DNA of 18,500 bases from CAZUQH01 sp964622465 (lineage in GTDB: Bacteria > CG03 > CAZUQH01): NCBI GenBank assembly GCA_964622465.1, contig CAZUQH010000030.1, positions 1 through 18,500 of the forward strand, in the 5' to 3' direction. Shown here piece after piece: positions 1 to 7,157 of this stretch. Each line of letters opens with the position of its first letter. Positions within the stretch are counted from its first letter, which is position 1. Below the pieces are notes generated by a model. The model saw nothing but the letters and a program-made list of their open reading frames with translations, was not told the origin of the DNA and did not search any database. The position numbers and the translations under genes were made by a program.

Positions 1-1296
1 TCTTCCAACGCTAAAATACCTGAAGCCAAGACGCACGAGGCGCTCGGCAGGATACATGTTGCGGCAGTCAACTATTACGTTGCGTTTCAACAGGCGTCTC
101 AAGGCGACAAAGTCGAGGTTGCGGAATTCGTTCCACTCAGTCATAAGCACGAGGCAATCAGCGCCTTTTGCAGCGTCATAAACATCCTTAGAGTACTCTA
201 TCTGTGGGAAAACCTTTTTTGTAGCAGGCATTGCAACAGGGTCATAAGCGCGGACGTGCACGCCATTTTCTACTAACTTCTTAATTATTGTAAGCGCAGG
301 CGCCTCTCGTACGTCATCTGTGTTCGGCTTGAAAGCAAGACCTGCAATTGCAACGGTTTTGCCTTTCAAACTCACAAGCGCTTTTTCAATTTTTCGAAAA
401 ACCCTGAGCCGTTGAGATGCATTTACCTGAACAGCACTTTCTACTATTCTCACGGGACTTTGATGTTTCTGCGCTAAATTAACTAATCCAATCGTATCTT
501 TCGGGAAGCAGGAGCCGCCATAGCCAATCCCTGCATGCAAAAATTTCGGAGTTATTCGTTTATCGTAGCCAATCCCACGCGCAACATCGTCAATGTTTGC
601 TCCTGTCTTTTCACAGAGATTCGCTATCTCGTTTATAAATGATACTTTGCAGGCGAGGAAGGCATTTGCCGTATATTTAATTAACTCTGCGCTTTCAGGG
701 TTTGTGAATATTATTGGAGCACCGAGCAGGTATAGTGGGCGGTATAATTCACTCATTAACTGCCTTGCTCTCGGTGTTATGCAACCGATGACAATCCTGT
801 CGGGATGAGTAAAATCATAGACAGCAGAACCTTCTCTTAAAAATTCAGGGTTTGAAATAACGTCAAAATTCCCCTTGCCTTTTGTCTCTTTTGCGACCAG
901 TTTTCTCAAGCTGCAATTCGTACCAGGCGGAACGGTGCTCTTAAGCACGAGTGCCTTGTAACGGCCGAGTTCATGTGCAACTTCTTTCGCTGCACTGGTT
1001 ACAAATGCGAGGTTTACGTTTCCGTCTTTGCCTTCCGGTGTCCCGACACAGATAAAAACAATACGCGTGCTTTTTACTGCCTCGCGCAGGTCACTGGAAA
1101 ATTTCAGGCGGCCGGTAGATATCCCGCGCTTCACAAGGTCACCCAGACCCGGTTCATAGAACGGGATTATACCGTTGCTTAACTGAGCGATTTTCTTTTG
1201 GTCAATATCCACGCATGTTACGGTATTTCCGAAATCGACTAAACAAGCGCCTGTTACAAGACCAACGTAGCCGGTGCCAACAATACATATTTTCAT
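1..1296 (-). CDS. ugd: UDP-glucose 6-dehydrogenase (3' end cut by window edge)
   Basis: Oxidises UDP-glucose to UDP-glucuronate with two NAD+, in the cytoplasm, supplying precursor for surface polysaccharide or modified lipid A. I translated this frame by hand: 432 codons are open from the ATG at 1296 to the window edge, with no stop. Seen: an N-terminal Rossmann motif GTGYVG (residues 7-12), an acid ending beta-2 (VDID, near residue 30), the STVPPGT segment, NPEFLREG, the catalytic-cysteine motif GGSCFPKD with Cys263, and the C-terminal FKPNTDDVRE motif (about 322-331). Family members are about 430-450 residues, so only a short tail is missing. An AGGGG Shine-Dalgarno-like run lies about 11 bases before the ATG. 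The gene follows the small OMP-like gene by 17 bases and may share its promoter. Family assignment is firm; nucleotide-sugar preference (glucose rather than another UDP-sugar) is inferred from overall similarity. Confidence 0.95.
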   Translation of the reverse strand, partial: MKICIVGTGYVGLVTGACLVDFGNTVTCVDIDQKKIAQLSNGIIPFYEPGLGDLVKRGISTGRLKFSSDLREAVKSTRIVFICVGTPEGKDGNVNLAFVTSAAKEVAHELGRYKALVLKSTVPPGTNCSLRKLVAKETKGKGNFDVISNPEFLREGSAVYDFTHPDRIVIGCITPRARQLMSELYRPLYLLGAPIIFTNPESAELIKYTANAFLACKVSFINEIANLCEKTGANIDDVARGIGYDKRITPKFLHAGIGYGGSCFPKDTIGLVNLAQKHQSPVRIVESAVQVNASQRLRVFRKIEKALVSLKGKTVAIAGLAFKPNTDDVREAPALTIIKKLVENGVHVRAYDPVAMPATKKVFPQIEYSKDVYDAAKGADCLVLMTEWNEFRNLDFVALRRLLKRNVIVDCRNMYPAERLVRLGFRYFSVGR

Positions 1297-1313
1297 TTTA
1301 CTAGACCCCTGTA

Positions 1314-2009
1314 TTAGAACTGGTAATCGGCACTCACGAGAAAACTTTTTCGCCACAAATCCGGGTAGGTTTCCTCCTTATAGTGGCGCCACTCACCTCG
1401 ATACTTAGTCGTGAGTGCAAGATGTTCACCAAATTTCTGCTCATATCCAATATTGCCTGTATGGGTTACTCTGTCAAGATGTGTTCTGAAGTCAGTCAAA
1501 CGATGGATGTCGCGATAGCGCCAGCTCATGTTCAGACGGCCGGTATCAATAGGATTGTAGCGAAGCTCAATAACCGGTGTATGAGTACGGTTATCATCTA
1601 CTGCGGTGTACTTATACTCCTGCTCTTTATAACTATAAGCAATTTTCAACTCAAGACGTCGGACAGGAGCATACCATACCGTTGATTCAATGGAACCTGT
1701 AGTATTATTAAGCTCCTTCTTCATTGAATAGTCCTTCTGGTTATCCTGATATTCAAATTTGTACCTGTATTTCATATCTGGTTTCTGAGATATATTTATT
1801 TTACGCTTTGTGAAACCGTAAGAATAATCACTTAGAGTCAGCTCAAGTTCTGGTGAATATTCGTCGTCAAAATCATCCCTGTAAACATCCTGTTTGGAGC
1901 CCACTTCAATGGTGGTATTCAATTTTGGCGGTTTCCCTTCGCATACCCTGCAACAAATTACCAGCAAAAGAAAAAGTGAGAATACGACGACTATACAAAG
2001 AAACCTCAT
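1314..2009 (-). CDS. Small outer-membrane beta-barrel-like protein of unknown function
   Basis: 231 residues. I do not recognise a named family. Seen: a hydrophobic N-terminal signal sequence (about residues 1-25, with a long Val/Leu/Phe core) followed by a polar region rich in Tyr, Arg, Asp and Thr. From about residue 50 it shows alternating short stretches typical of amphipathic beta-strands, and it ends in Phe (ADYQF), as outer-membrane barrel proteins usually do for BAM recognition. Aromatic girdle residues (Tyr, Trp) are frequent. The lipobox is not convincing despite cysteines near the signal end. It lies 46 bases after lptD and 17 before ugd. There is no Shine-Dalgarno site, but a good promoter ends about ten bases before the ATG, so the mRNA could be leaderless. 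Inferred location is the outer membrane; it could instead be a periplasmic beta-rich protein. Confidence 0.6.
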   Translation of the reverse strand: MRFLCIVVVFSLFLLLVICCRVCEGKPPKLNTTIEVGSKQDVYRDDFDDEYSPELELTLSDYSYGFTKRKINISQKPDMKYRYKFEYQDNQKDYSMKKELNNTTGSIESTVWYAPVRRLELKIAYSYKEQEYKYTAVDDNRTHTPVIELRYNPIDTGRLNMSWRYRDIHRLTDFRTHLDRVTHTGNIGYEQKFGEHLALTTKYRGEWRHYKEETYPDLWRKSFLVSADYQF

Positions 2010-2019
2010 TATTTAGGTG

Positions 2020-2048
2020 ATTTTACTATTTTTAGTCCAGAAAGTCAA
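2020..2048 (-). promoter_or_regulatory. Sigma70-like promoter before the small OMP gene
   Basis: On the minus strand TTGACT (2048-2043) is followed by a 17-base spacer and TAAAAT (2025-2020), each hexamer matching the consensus at five of six positions. The expected transcription start is near 2013, only about four bases before the ATG at 2009. No Shine-Dalgarno site is present there, so a leaderless message for the OMP-like gene, and perhaps ugd, is plausible. The promoter lies in the 46-base gap after lptD. It was found by eye, not by a scored search. Confidence 0.5.
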
Positions 2049-2055
2049 ACTTTGG

Positions 2056-4041
2056 TTAGTTGGAAGTCCGGAACCGAATCTGATTAAATTCAGTTTCGTA
2101 CGAGGTGCCTATTTCCTGCTCCGGGAAGGCCTTTATGCTGAACAATAACCATATCGTATTGTCGCAACCTATATCTTCAGAACGCCACTTACGTTCCAAT
2201 CCAAATTTTCCCCACCAGCAGTGCAAATCACGGGTAAGGAATATAGACGTTTCCTTTTCCTGCCAGCGGCCATCCGGGACCTGGAATCTGTGATTCGCGT
2301 TTAGCAATAATTTGCTGCCAACCGGACATTGCATAGACACATTTGCATCCATACGGCCTGGCAATTCTATAAGATAGCGGATGCTGCTCTGGACTTTTAC
2401 GTCACTTTGGGTCAAAACATTCACTCCAAGTTCACCGAGTTCTGTAGTCATTGTTCTGGTATTTAAGATATGCCTCATGTTCCAGTCATTCCCTGTTCCA
2501 CGTCCAGATAATCTTGTTTCAACGTTATCCCAGCTTTTGTTTAGCAGGTTATATCCACTTTTTGTCTCCAGAAGTAACGAGTGCAACGGCCGCATTATCA
2601 ATGCTACCCGTGCGGCATTGCTCAGGACGTCATTCTGTGCCGTCCACGCATATTGATAAACCGGCCTTAACTCCGTTCTGCGTGTAAGCCTCCAGCTCCC
2701 GGATATTGTCCCGTCATACTTCGTTGGATAGCCAGATGATTCACGCCATTGTTTATCTATTGTAAATTTCGGACTGACCGCAAGATTAGCAGGCAGGCGA
2801 TACGTGGTCTCAATGGCATTATTTGCTGAACCTCCCCAATATCTCAATCCCGTCTCTCGTTCGTAGTCACGCTTACCTTCTACACGGGCAGAATACAACC
2901 ATTTAAGTGCTCCGAGCGGCCGCGGCTGGAGAACCCACAACATTCCAGGCATTGTCTCTGCTGTTGTACAATATTTAGATAGCCCCTCATCCCAATCCTG
3001 CCGCGAAGAAACAAATAAACGCGCGGTCTGATACTTGTCTGACCACGTAAGACCTACTCGTGACTGTAAATAGCTTGGTTTTGGGATAGCAGCACTGTCA
3101 CGCAAAAAAATGTAATTCAACGTCTGGCTTGTCAGGTATTGCGCTTCTCCATTCAGAGACAGTTTGTCCGTCCACTTTTGATAATGCTGTAGATTGATAC
3201 GGAATTGGTCCTTTTTTGTATCCTTCTCCTGGACCCAGTACACCTGCCCCAAACCATTTAATGTATCCTCTTTTTTATAGGTTGCATCAAGTCCGATACC
3301 GACGCCTTTCTTTGTCATATAATCAATATGTGCAGCACCATCATTGTACTGCCCCCAGGGCCAGCCATATCTTGCTTTGACAAAATATCCAAGTTCACTA
3401 TTTGAGCCAAGTTGCGCTGACCACCTGCTCTTTCTTTCTTTGAGTGAGCGTGAGAAATAAGGAACCCAGAATACAGGTATTTTCCCTATGTACGTGGTTG
3501 TATTCCAGGCACGAACTGCGTCATCCAGAGTTACCGTAATCCGGTCAGAAGATACGCGCCAGTGTGGAGAAGAAAGGTCGCAAGTACTCACCCAGCCATT
3601 TATAAGCACCATCTCATTTGTTCCACTCCTGACTATTTGCTCACCATAGCAATACCATGGAGCAAATTCACTGCGTGCATTTACAAATGACCCTGAGTCC
3701 GCCACAAAATCATAATGTACTTCATCTCCTTTTATAGTCCACGTTCCGTATTGCCAATCTACGTTGCCACGCGTAGTCAAATTGTTATGTAGTGTATCAA
3801 AATTCAGTTCCTCGCAAGAGAATTTATGTCCTTTGTAAGAGAGCTCCACGTTTCCATTTGCCATAAGTATACCGCTATCCTGGTTATACGTAATCGTGGA
3901 AGCGGTAATATCTATTGGCTCGGGCAGCTCTGGATTCTCTTCTTGTTCTTGCGCCAGAACACTGCTGGTGTTAGCAAATAGAAGGAGATGGATAAGGCTG
4001 GCGAAAAGGATACGCTTTAGAATATTGCATGGAAGGGTCAT
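2056..4041 (-). CDS. lptD: LPS-assembly outer membrane protein LptD (OstA/Imp)
   Basis: Outer-membrane translocon that inserts lipopolysaccharide into the outer leaflet, working with LptE and the LptA bridge. Seen: a signal peptide (about 1-30, cleavage likely after VLA), then an OstA/LptA-like beta-jellyroll domain (about 40-150) with the recurring 'asITYNQDSGILMANGNV' type of strand pattern. After it comes the LptD junction region with paired cysteines (WYCYG, STCDL), an HWRV strand, and the conserved 'GKIPVFWVPYFSRSL' type segment. The remaining ~450 residues are beta-barrel-like, rich in Trp, Tyr and Arg. At 661 residues it is shorter than the E. coli protein (784) but within the range of other phyla. 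The ATG at 4041 overlaps the ROK kinase stop (ATGA), implying translational coupling. No lptE, lptA or other LPS export gene lies in the window. Family call is confident; that the cell makes true LPS is inference. Confidence 0.88.
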   Translation of the reverse strand: MTLPCNILKRILFASLIHLLLFANTSSVLAQEQEENPELPEPIDITASTITYNQDSGILMANGNVELSYKGHKFSCEELNFDTLHNNLTTRGNVDWQYGTWTIKGDEVHYDFVADSGSFVNARSEFAPWYCYGEQIVRSGTNEMVLINGWVSTCDLSSPHWRVSSDRITVTLDDAVRAWNTTTYIGKIPVFWVPYFSRSLKERKSRWSAQLGSNSELGYFVKARYGWPWGQYNDGAAHIDYMTKKGVGIGLDATYKKEDTLNGLGQVYWVQEKDTKKDQFRINLQHYQKWTDKLSLNGEAQYLTSQTLNYIFLRDSAAIPKPSYLQSRVGLTWSDKYQTARLFVSSRQDWDEGLSKYCTTAETMPGMLWVLQPRPLGALKWLYSARVEGKRDYERETGLRYWGGSANNAIETTYRLPANLAVSPKFTIDKQWRESSGYPTKYDGTISGSWRLTRRTELRPVYQYAWTAQNDVLSNAARVALIMRPLHSLLLETKSGYNLLNKSWDNVETRLSGRGTGNDWNMRHILNTRTMTTELGELGVNVLTQSDVKVQSSIRYLIELPGRMDANVSMQCPVGSKLLLNANHRFQVPDGRWQEKETSIFLTRDLHCWWGKFGLERKWRSEDIGCDNTIWLLFSIKAFPEQEIGTSYETEFNQIRFRTSN

Positions 4042-5003
4042 CGCCTTTGAGATGGGTCGAACGCAAGCAGTGCGGTTCCGATTACTCCTAGATTTTGCCC
4101 GAGACGGGAAACAACAAACTTAACCGGATGAGCAAGCCCAGGAAATGCTTTTTCCATTACGGTGCGCCGCATAGGAGCAAAAAGTAAGCTGCCGGCACGA
4201 GCCAAGCCCCCGGCAAAACAGATTACTTCCGGGTTCAAAACGTTAATGAGAGAAGTCATGGCAATTCCAAGTTTATTGCCTGCTTCTTTCCAGATGGCAA
4301 TTGCCTCCTTATCGCCTGCCCTGGCAGCTAACTGAATTGTTTGTGGGGTAACCGGTCCGTCTGGCCAGAGCGGACTCAAACGTTTTGATTTCTTCGCACG
4401 AGCAACCAGATAGCTATTACCGACATATGCTTCGAGACAACCGCGATTTCCGCATCTGCAACGCGGGCCATCGGGGTCGACAATGATATGGCCTATTTCA
4501 GCTGCGCTACTGGTGAAGCCATGGTATACGCAGCCGTCAAGCACTATTCCTCCGCCTACGCCTGTACCCAGTGTTATGCAAATCAGTGATTTTGGTTTTT
4601 GTTTCAGTTCCACAAAATAAGCGCCCCAGGCGCATGCATTTGCATCGTTATCCACGTATATTGGTATGTTATCCTCAAGACCTATTTTACGAATGTATTG
4701 ACCGAGAGAGATGTTGCGCCATCCAAGATTCGGCGCGAGATGCACTCTTCTCGCACGATGGTCAATCTCCGCTGCTACACCAATCCCAAGTGAACAAATC
4801 TGATTTTTGGCGTCAACTTTTGCATTTTCAAAAACTTTATGTAATAACTCCTTCGCCTGTGCAAATACTCTTGAGGGAGTGGATGGACGGGGCGTAGCTA
4901 TTCTGTTCAAGTGCACTATTCTACCGTCCTTCTTAACAACCGCTGCAACTATGTTGGTGCCCCCTATGTCTACGCCGGCGTAAAGATTGCCTTTATATTT
5001 CAT
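4038..5003 (-). CDS. ROK-family sugar kinase (glucokinase-like)
   Basis: Cytoplasmic ATP-dependent kinase of the ROK family, which phosphorylates glucose, N-acetylmannosamine, fructose or related sugars. With the start at 5003 (321 residues) the phosphate-binding motif DIGGTN sits at residues 12-17, as usual. Other motifs: VDNDANA with the probable catalytic base Asp120, LGTGVGGG, EIGH (zinc ligand His172) and the cysteine zinc motif CRCGNRGC (Cys182, 184, 189). The ORF is open further upstream to 5075, but that would add 24 residues with no family match and overlap the preceding gene more. An AAGGTGG site lies about ten bases before the 5003 ATG. The gene overlaps the beta-helix gene by 11 bases and lptD by 4. 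There is no helix-turn-helix domain, so it is a kinase and not a ROK repressor. The substrate cannot be told from sequence; glucose is the default guess. Confidence 0.88.
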   Translation of the reverse strand: MKYKGNLYAGVDIGGTNIVAAVVKKDGRIVHLNRIATPRPSTPSRVFAQAKELLHKVFENAKVDAKNQICSLGIGVAAEIDHRARRVHLAPNLGWRNISLGQYIRKIGLEDNIPIYVDNDANACAWGAYFVELKQKPKSLICITLGTGVGGGIVLDGCVYHGFTSSAAEIGHIIVDPDGPRCRCGNRGCLEAYVGNSYLVARAKKSKRLSPLWPDGPVTPQTIQLAARAGDKEAIAIWKEAGNKLGIAMTSLINVLNPEVICFAGGLARAGSLLFAPMRRTVMEKAFPGLAHPVKFVVSRLGQNLGVIGTALLAFDPSQRR

Positions 5004-5943
5004 TGGTTTTGACCACCTTCTTTGTGTTTCTTGCAAACTCATTATCACCAACGAATGCCCGTGGTTTTCCGTCAACTGCTATACCAATCTGATTCTCGCT
5101 GATTTTATTGGACGAAATATTTACTTCGCTCCTGTCCAAGCACCAAATACCACGCGCATTCGCAAGAATAGTATTATGGCTAATTTCTACTTTTGACTCA
5201 ACTGCACACATTATACCTGTATTACCCTTACTGATTAGATTATTTTCTAAGTTTATAGTTGCAGTCCCGCCACACATAATATTTTCCGCATTGCGTGTGA
5301 CGATGCACCGTTTCATTACGACTGAAGCACGCTCATTTGCGGCAATTCCTGTCTTTGTTTCATAAACTCTCGAGTTTTCTATCCTTGCTCTGCTTGCCCC
5401 ATGAATCATTACGCCCGTATTACATGAATAGATTTCGGTATTCTGGATATCATTTTGTGCAGAACCAGCGAGAGAAACGCCTGTAAGCGCAAAATGAATT
5501 TTTGCATTCGTTATAAAGCATTTTCCTGCCCCGGGCGTTACAGCTATGGTCCCCCATCCCGGCCGCGGAAGTGCTCCTTTCAGGTCTGGATTGCCTATAC
5601 GTACGGGTTCGCCCTTTTCATCTCCAGTATCTCCAATTATAAGCTTTCCCTGTATTATTATGTCACAGTATCCCGTATGCGCGTCGCGAGCCAGGACATG
5701 GTCATTGACGCTGGAGCCCGGCGTAAAAGTCACAATCGTTCCTGGCATAATAGTAAGCGTGGCACCGCGTTCCACTATTATATCTCCTACCACGTAAACC
5801 TCATTGTCCCATACGGTATCTTTACTTATCCGGCCAAATAGGCCTGGCATCCCTGAACTGTCAATGGCCTCGGTAAGTCCCCAGGATGTAGAACAAACGG
5901 CGCACAAACAAACTACGATTATTAAACCGGGACGCAGGTGCAT
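4993..5943 (-). CDS. Secreted right-handed beta-helix (NosD-like) protein
   Basis: 316 residues from the ATG at 5943. Seen: a signal peptide at residues 1-22, then a region with the 'vvGDIIVERGATLTIMPGT' pattern typical of the first turns of a parallel beta-helix. From about residue 140 to the end come repeated coils of roughly 22 residues of the form 'N-x-I-x-x-x-x-x-G-I-x-x' (for example NTGIMC, NARGIWC, NQIGIAV), the pectate-lyase/NosD repeat. No catalytic residues can be assigned, so the role may be carbohydrate or surface binding, or polysaccharide cleavage. The reading frame is open upstream, with ATGs at 6006 and further out. I chose 5943 because it gives a clean signal peptide and does not overlap rsmD, but its Shine-Dalgarno site is poor, so 6006 is possible. 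The stop overlaps the ROK kinase start by 11 bases, suggesting co-expression. Confidence 0.75.
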   Translation of the reverse strand: MHLRPGLIIVVCLCAVCSTSWGLTEAIDSSGMPGLFGRISKDTVWDNEVYVVGDIIVERGATLTIMPGTIVTFTPGSSVNDHVLARDAHTGYCDIIIQGKLIIGDTGDEKGEPVRIGNPDLKGALPRPGWGTIAVTPGAGKCFITNAKIHFALTGVSLAGSAQNDIQNTEIYSCNTGVMIHGASRARIENSRVYETKTGIAANERASVVMKRCIVTRNAENIMCGGTATINLENNLISKGNTGIMCAVESKVEISHNTILANARGIWCLDRSEVNISSNKISENQIGIAVDGKPRAFVGDNEFARNTKKVVKTNEI

Positions 5944-5971
5944 ACGCCGACTGCATCGACTGGCAGAAAAA

Positions 5972-6511
5972 TCATTCTCTATAGAAACTGAGTATTGTCT
6001 GTCCATATTTCTTTTCGCGGAACTTCTTGATATTCCCTGCTTCCTCCGGTACCGCCTCACTTGTCTCATGCTGACATATTACCCAGCAATCTTTTGCGAG
6101 GATAACCCTATTGAAGATAATGTCTAACGTCTTCGCTGTTAGCTGTTCCTTATAGGGTGGGCCTGAAAATACGATATCGTATGCCCTTGATAATGGCGGC
6201 AGATTTTTTACGTCGTAACGTAATACTTCAGTCTGGTCAGAAAACCCCATTTTTCCGATGTTCTTTTGTATTATTCGCGCGCATACGTCAGATATCTCAA
6301 CAAACGAAACCCAACTTGCTCCACGCGATAATGCCTCCAGGCCAACTGCGCCGGAACCAGCATAAAGGTCAAGAAAGCAGGCATTATATAAGCGGGGACT
6401 CAGTATGTCAAAGAGTGATTTTCTTGCACGTGCAAGGATTGGCCTAATCTGATTACCACGAGGCGTGTCAATTATTATATTCTTTTTACTCCCTGCTATT
6501 ATCCGGCTCAT
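5972..6511 (-). CDS. rsmD: 16S rRNA (guanine(966)-N(2))-methyltransferase RsmD-like
   Basis: 179 residues, matching the family's usual ~180-200. RsmD methylates the exocyclic amine of G966 in 16S rRNA using SAM. Seen: N-terminal MSRIIAG and a 'RPILARARKSLFDIL' segment equivalent to the usual RPT..R.REALF. SAM motif I is LDLYAGSGAVGLEALSRGA (about 48-65), with an acidic FVE at 70-72. Motif IV reads SGPPY (116-120) instead of the DPPY/DPPF expected for amino-methyltransferases. The reading frame is open upstream into tRNA-Ala, but only the ATG at 6511, 20 bases after that tRNA, gives the family N-terminus. There is no clear Shine-Dalgarno site. The fold is certain. The missing Asp makes activity uncertain: a natural variant, a decayed enzyme or a sequence error are all possible. 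Confidence 0.82.
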   Translation of the reverse strand: MSRIIAGSKKNIIIDTPRGNQIRPILARARKSLFDILSPRLYNACFLDLYAGSGAVGLEALSRGASWVSFVEISDVCARIIQKNIGKMGFSDQTEVLRYDVKNLPPLSRAYDIVFSGPPYKEQLTAKTLDIIFNRVILAKDCWVICQHETSEAVPEEAGNIKKFREKKYGQTILSFYRE

Positions 6512-6531
6512 TTTGCAATTCTTGTAAAATT

Positions 6532-6603
6532 TGGAGGCGAGGAGAATCGGACTCCCGACCTCTTCCATGCCAAGGAAGCGCTCTCCCGCTGAGCTACGCC
6601 CCC
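6532..6603 (-). tRNA. tRNA-Ala (anticodon GGC)
   Basis: A full cloverleaf reads on the minus strand: a 7-bp acceptor stem (GGGGGCG with CGCCTCC), D arm GCTC/GAGC, anticodon stem CTTCC/GGAAG around loop TTGGCAT, and T stem GGGAG/CTCCT. The acceptor contains G3-U70, the alanine identity pair, and the discriminator is A. The 3' CCA is not encoded. The T loop reads TCCGATT, with C instead of the near-universal U at position 55. It lies between the small helical gene and rsmD and has no obvious promoter of its own, so it may be processed from a longer transcript. Confidence 0.95.
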
Positions 6604-6631
6604 AAAAATAATCATGTAAAGTGGCGTTATG

Positions 6632-6952
6632 TTACTTTGCTGGACGTTTCAAAGAAGAAACTTTGCGGTCTATTTTTCTAAGTTGCTCCACGATATCCGT
6701 AAGGCCCGGCTGAGAAATTTTCTTGCTTTTTACAAGGCGGTACGTTTTCTCACCAAGTTCACGAATTATCTGGCGCCGCTGCATCTGCATGTTGAATAGT
6801 TCTACCTGGCGCTGCGCTCTTTCAGAAACCTCTATTCCGCCTTTTTTAACAGCTCTGCTGACCTCCTGAGATGCTTTACTCCCCCAATCTGCAACTTCTC
6901 TGAGCCATTTACCTGCTTCTTCTTTCATATGTTCCCAATCACGGCCTGCCAT
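6632..6952 (-). CDS. Small charged helical protein, function unknown
   Basis: 106 residues from the ATG at 6952. The reading frame extends upstream through tRNA-Leu, but the ATG at 6952 has an ideal AGGAGG six bases before it, which decides the start. No family is recognised. Seen: no signal peptide or membrane segment; a highly charged sequence of Lys, Arg, Glu and Gln. It is predicted almost wholly helical, with an amphipathic, probably coiled-coil central region (about 35-80: EVSRAVKK, ERAQRQVELFNMQMQRRQIIRELGEK) and a second helix near the end (IVEQLRKIDRKVSSL). It is sandwiched between two tRNA genes (69 bases after tRNA-Leu, 28 before tRNA-Ala) and may be on the same transcript as both. 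It could be a nucleoid, RNA-binding or membrane-associated stress protein; none of these is shown. Confidence 0.7.
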   Translation of the reverse strand: MAGRDWEHMKEEAGKWLREVADWGSKASQEVSRAVKKGGIEVSERAQRQVELFNMQMQRRQIIRELGEKTYRLVKSKKISQPGLTDIVEQLRKIDRKVSSLKRPAK

Positions 6953-6958
6953 ATTTTT

Positions 6959-6964
6959 CCTCCT
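6959..6964 (-). promoter_or_regulatory. Strong ribosome binding site for the small helical protein
   Basis: AGGAGG on the minus strand with a six-base A-rich spacer to the ATG at 6952. It is the best Shine-Dalgarno match in the window and fixes the start of the small gene inside a much longer open frame. Confidence 0.85.
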
Positions 6965-7020
6965 CTTATGCACGCATGCCAAAATCGCGTGAAATTTAAT
7001 CGTGTATATATTACTCGTTA

Positions 7021-7105
7021 TGCCAGAGGTGGGATTTGAACCCACAAGTCCTTGGTAGGACAGTGGATTTTGAGTCCACCGCGTCAGCCATTCCGCCACT
7101 CTGGC
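7021..7105 (-). tRNA. tRNA-Leu (anticodon CAA)
   Basis: 85-base class II tRNA on the minus strand. The acceptor GCCAGAG pairs perfectly with CTCTGGC. The anticodon stem GTGGA/TCCAC closes loop CTCAAAA (anticodon CAA), a long variable arm follows, and the T arm is GTGGG-TTCAAAT-CCCAC. The discriminator is A, as expected for leucine. No CCA is encoded: the base after the discriminator is T. A good promoter lies just upstream (7123-7151). Confidence 0.95.
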
Positions 7106-7122
7106 AATGTCAAATTACAGGT

Positions 7123-7151
7123 ATTTTACCAATCTATTGCCAAAAGGTCAA
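7123..7151 (-). promoter_or_regulatory. Sigma70-like promoter for tRNA-Leu
   Basis: On the minus strand TTGACC (7151-7146), a 17-base spacer, and TAAAAT (7128-7123). The expected start is near 7116, about ten bases before the mature tRNA-Leu 5' end. The site lies in the 52-base gap after the AmrS gene. The transcript could continue through the small helical gene and tRNA-Ala, since I see no terminator between them. Found by eye. Confidence 0.55.
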
Positions 7152-7157
7152 TTGTAA

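Noticed and set aside
593..1182. Plus-strand open frames across the ugd region
   Set aside because: They lie antisense to a fully conserved UDP-glucose dehydrogenase frame and show no family motifs.
4038..5003. ROK protein as a transcriptional repressor (NagC/XylR type)
   Set aside because: There is no N-terminal helix-turn-helix domain. DIGGTN is at the very start and the catalytic Asp is present.
4571..6447. Plus-strand open frames of 60-128 codons over the ROK, beta-helix and rsmD genes
   Set aside because: All are antisense shadows of recognised genes, with no domain pattern or credible ribosome site.
6953..7099. Upstream extension of the small helical protein frame into tRNA-Leu
   Set aside because: The added codons are the tRNA itself. 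AGGAGG at 6959-6964 places the start at 6952.
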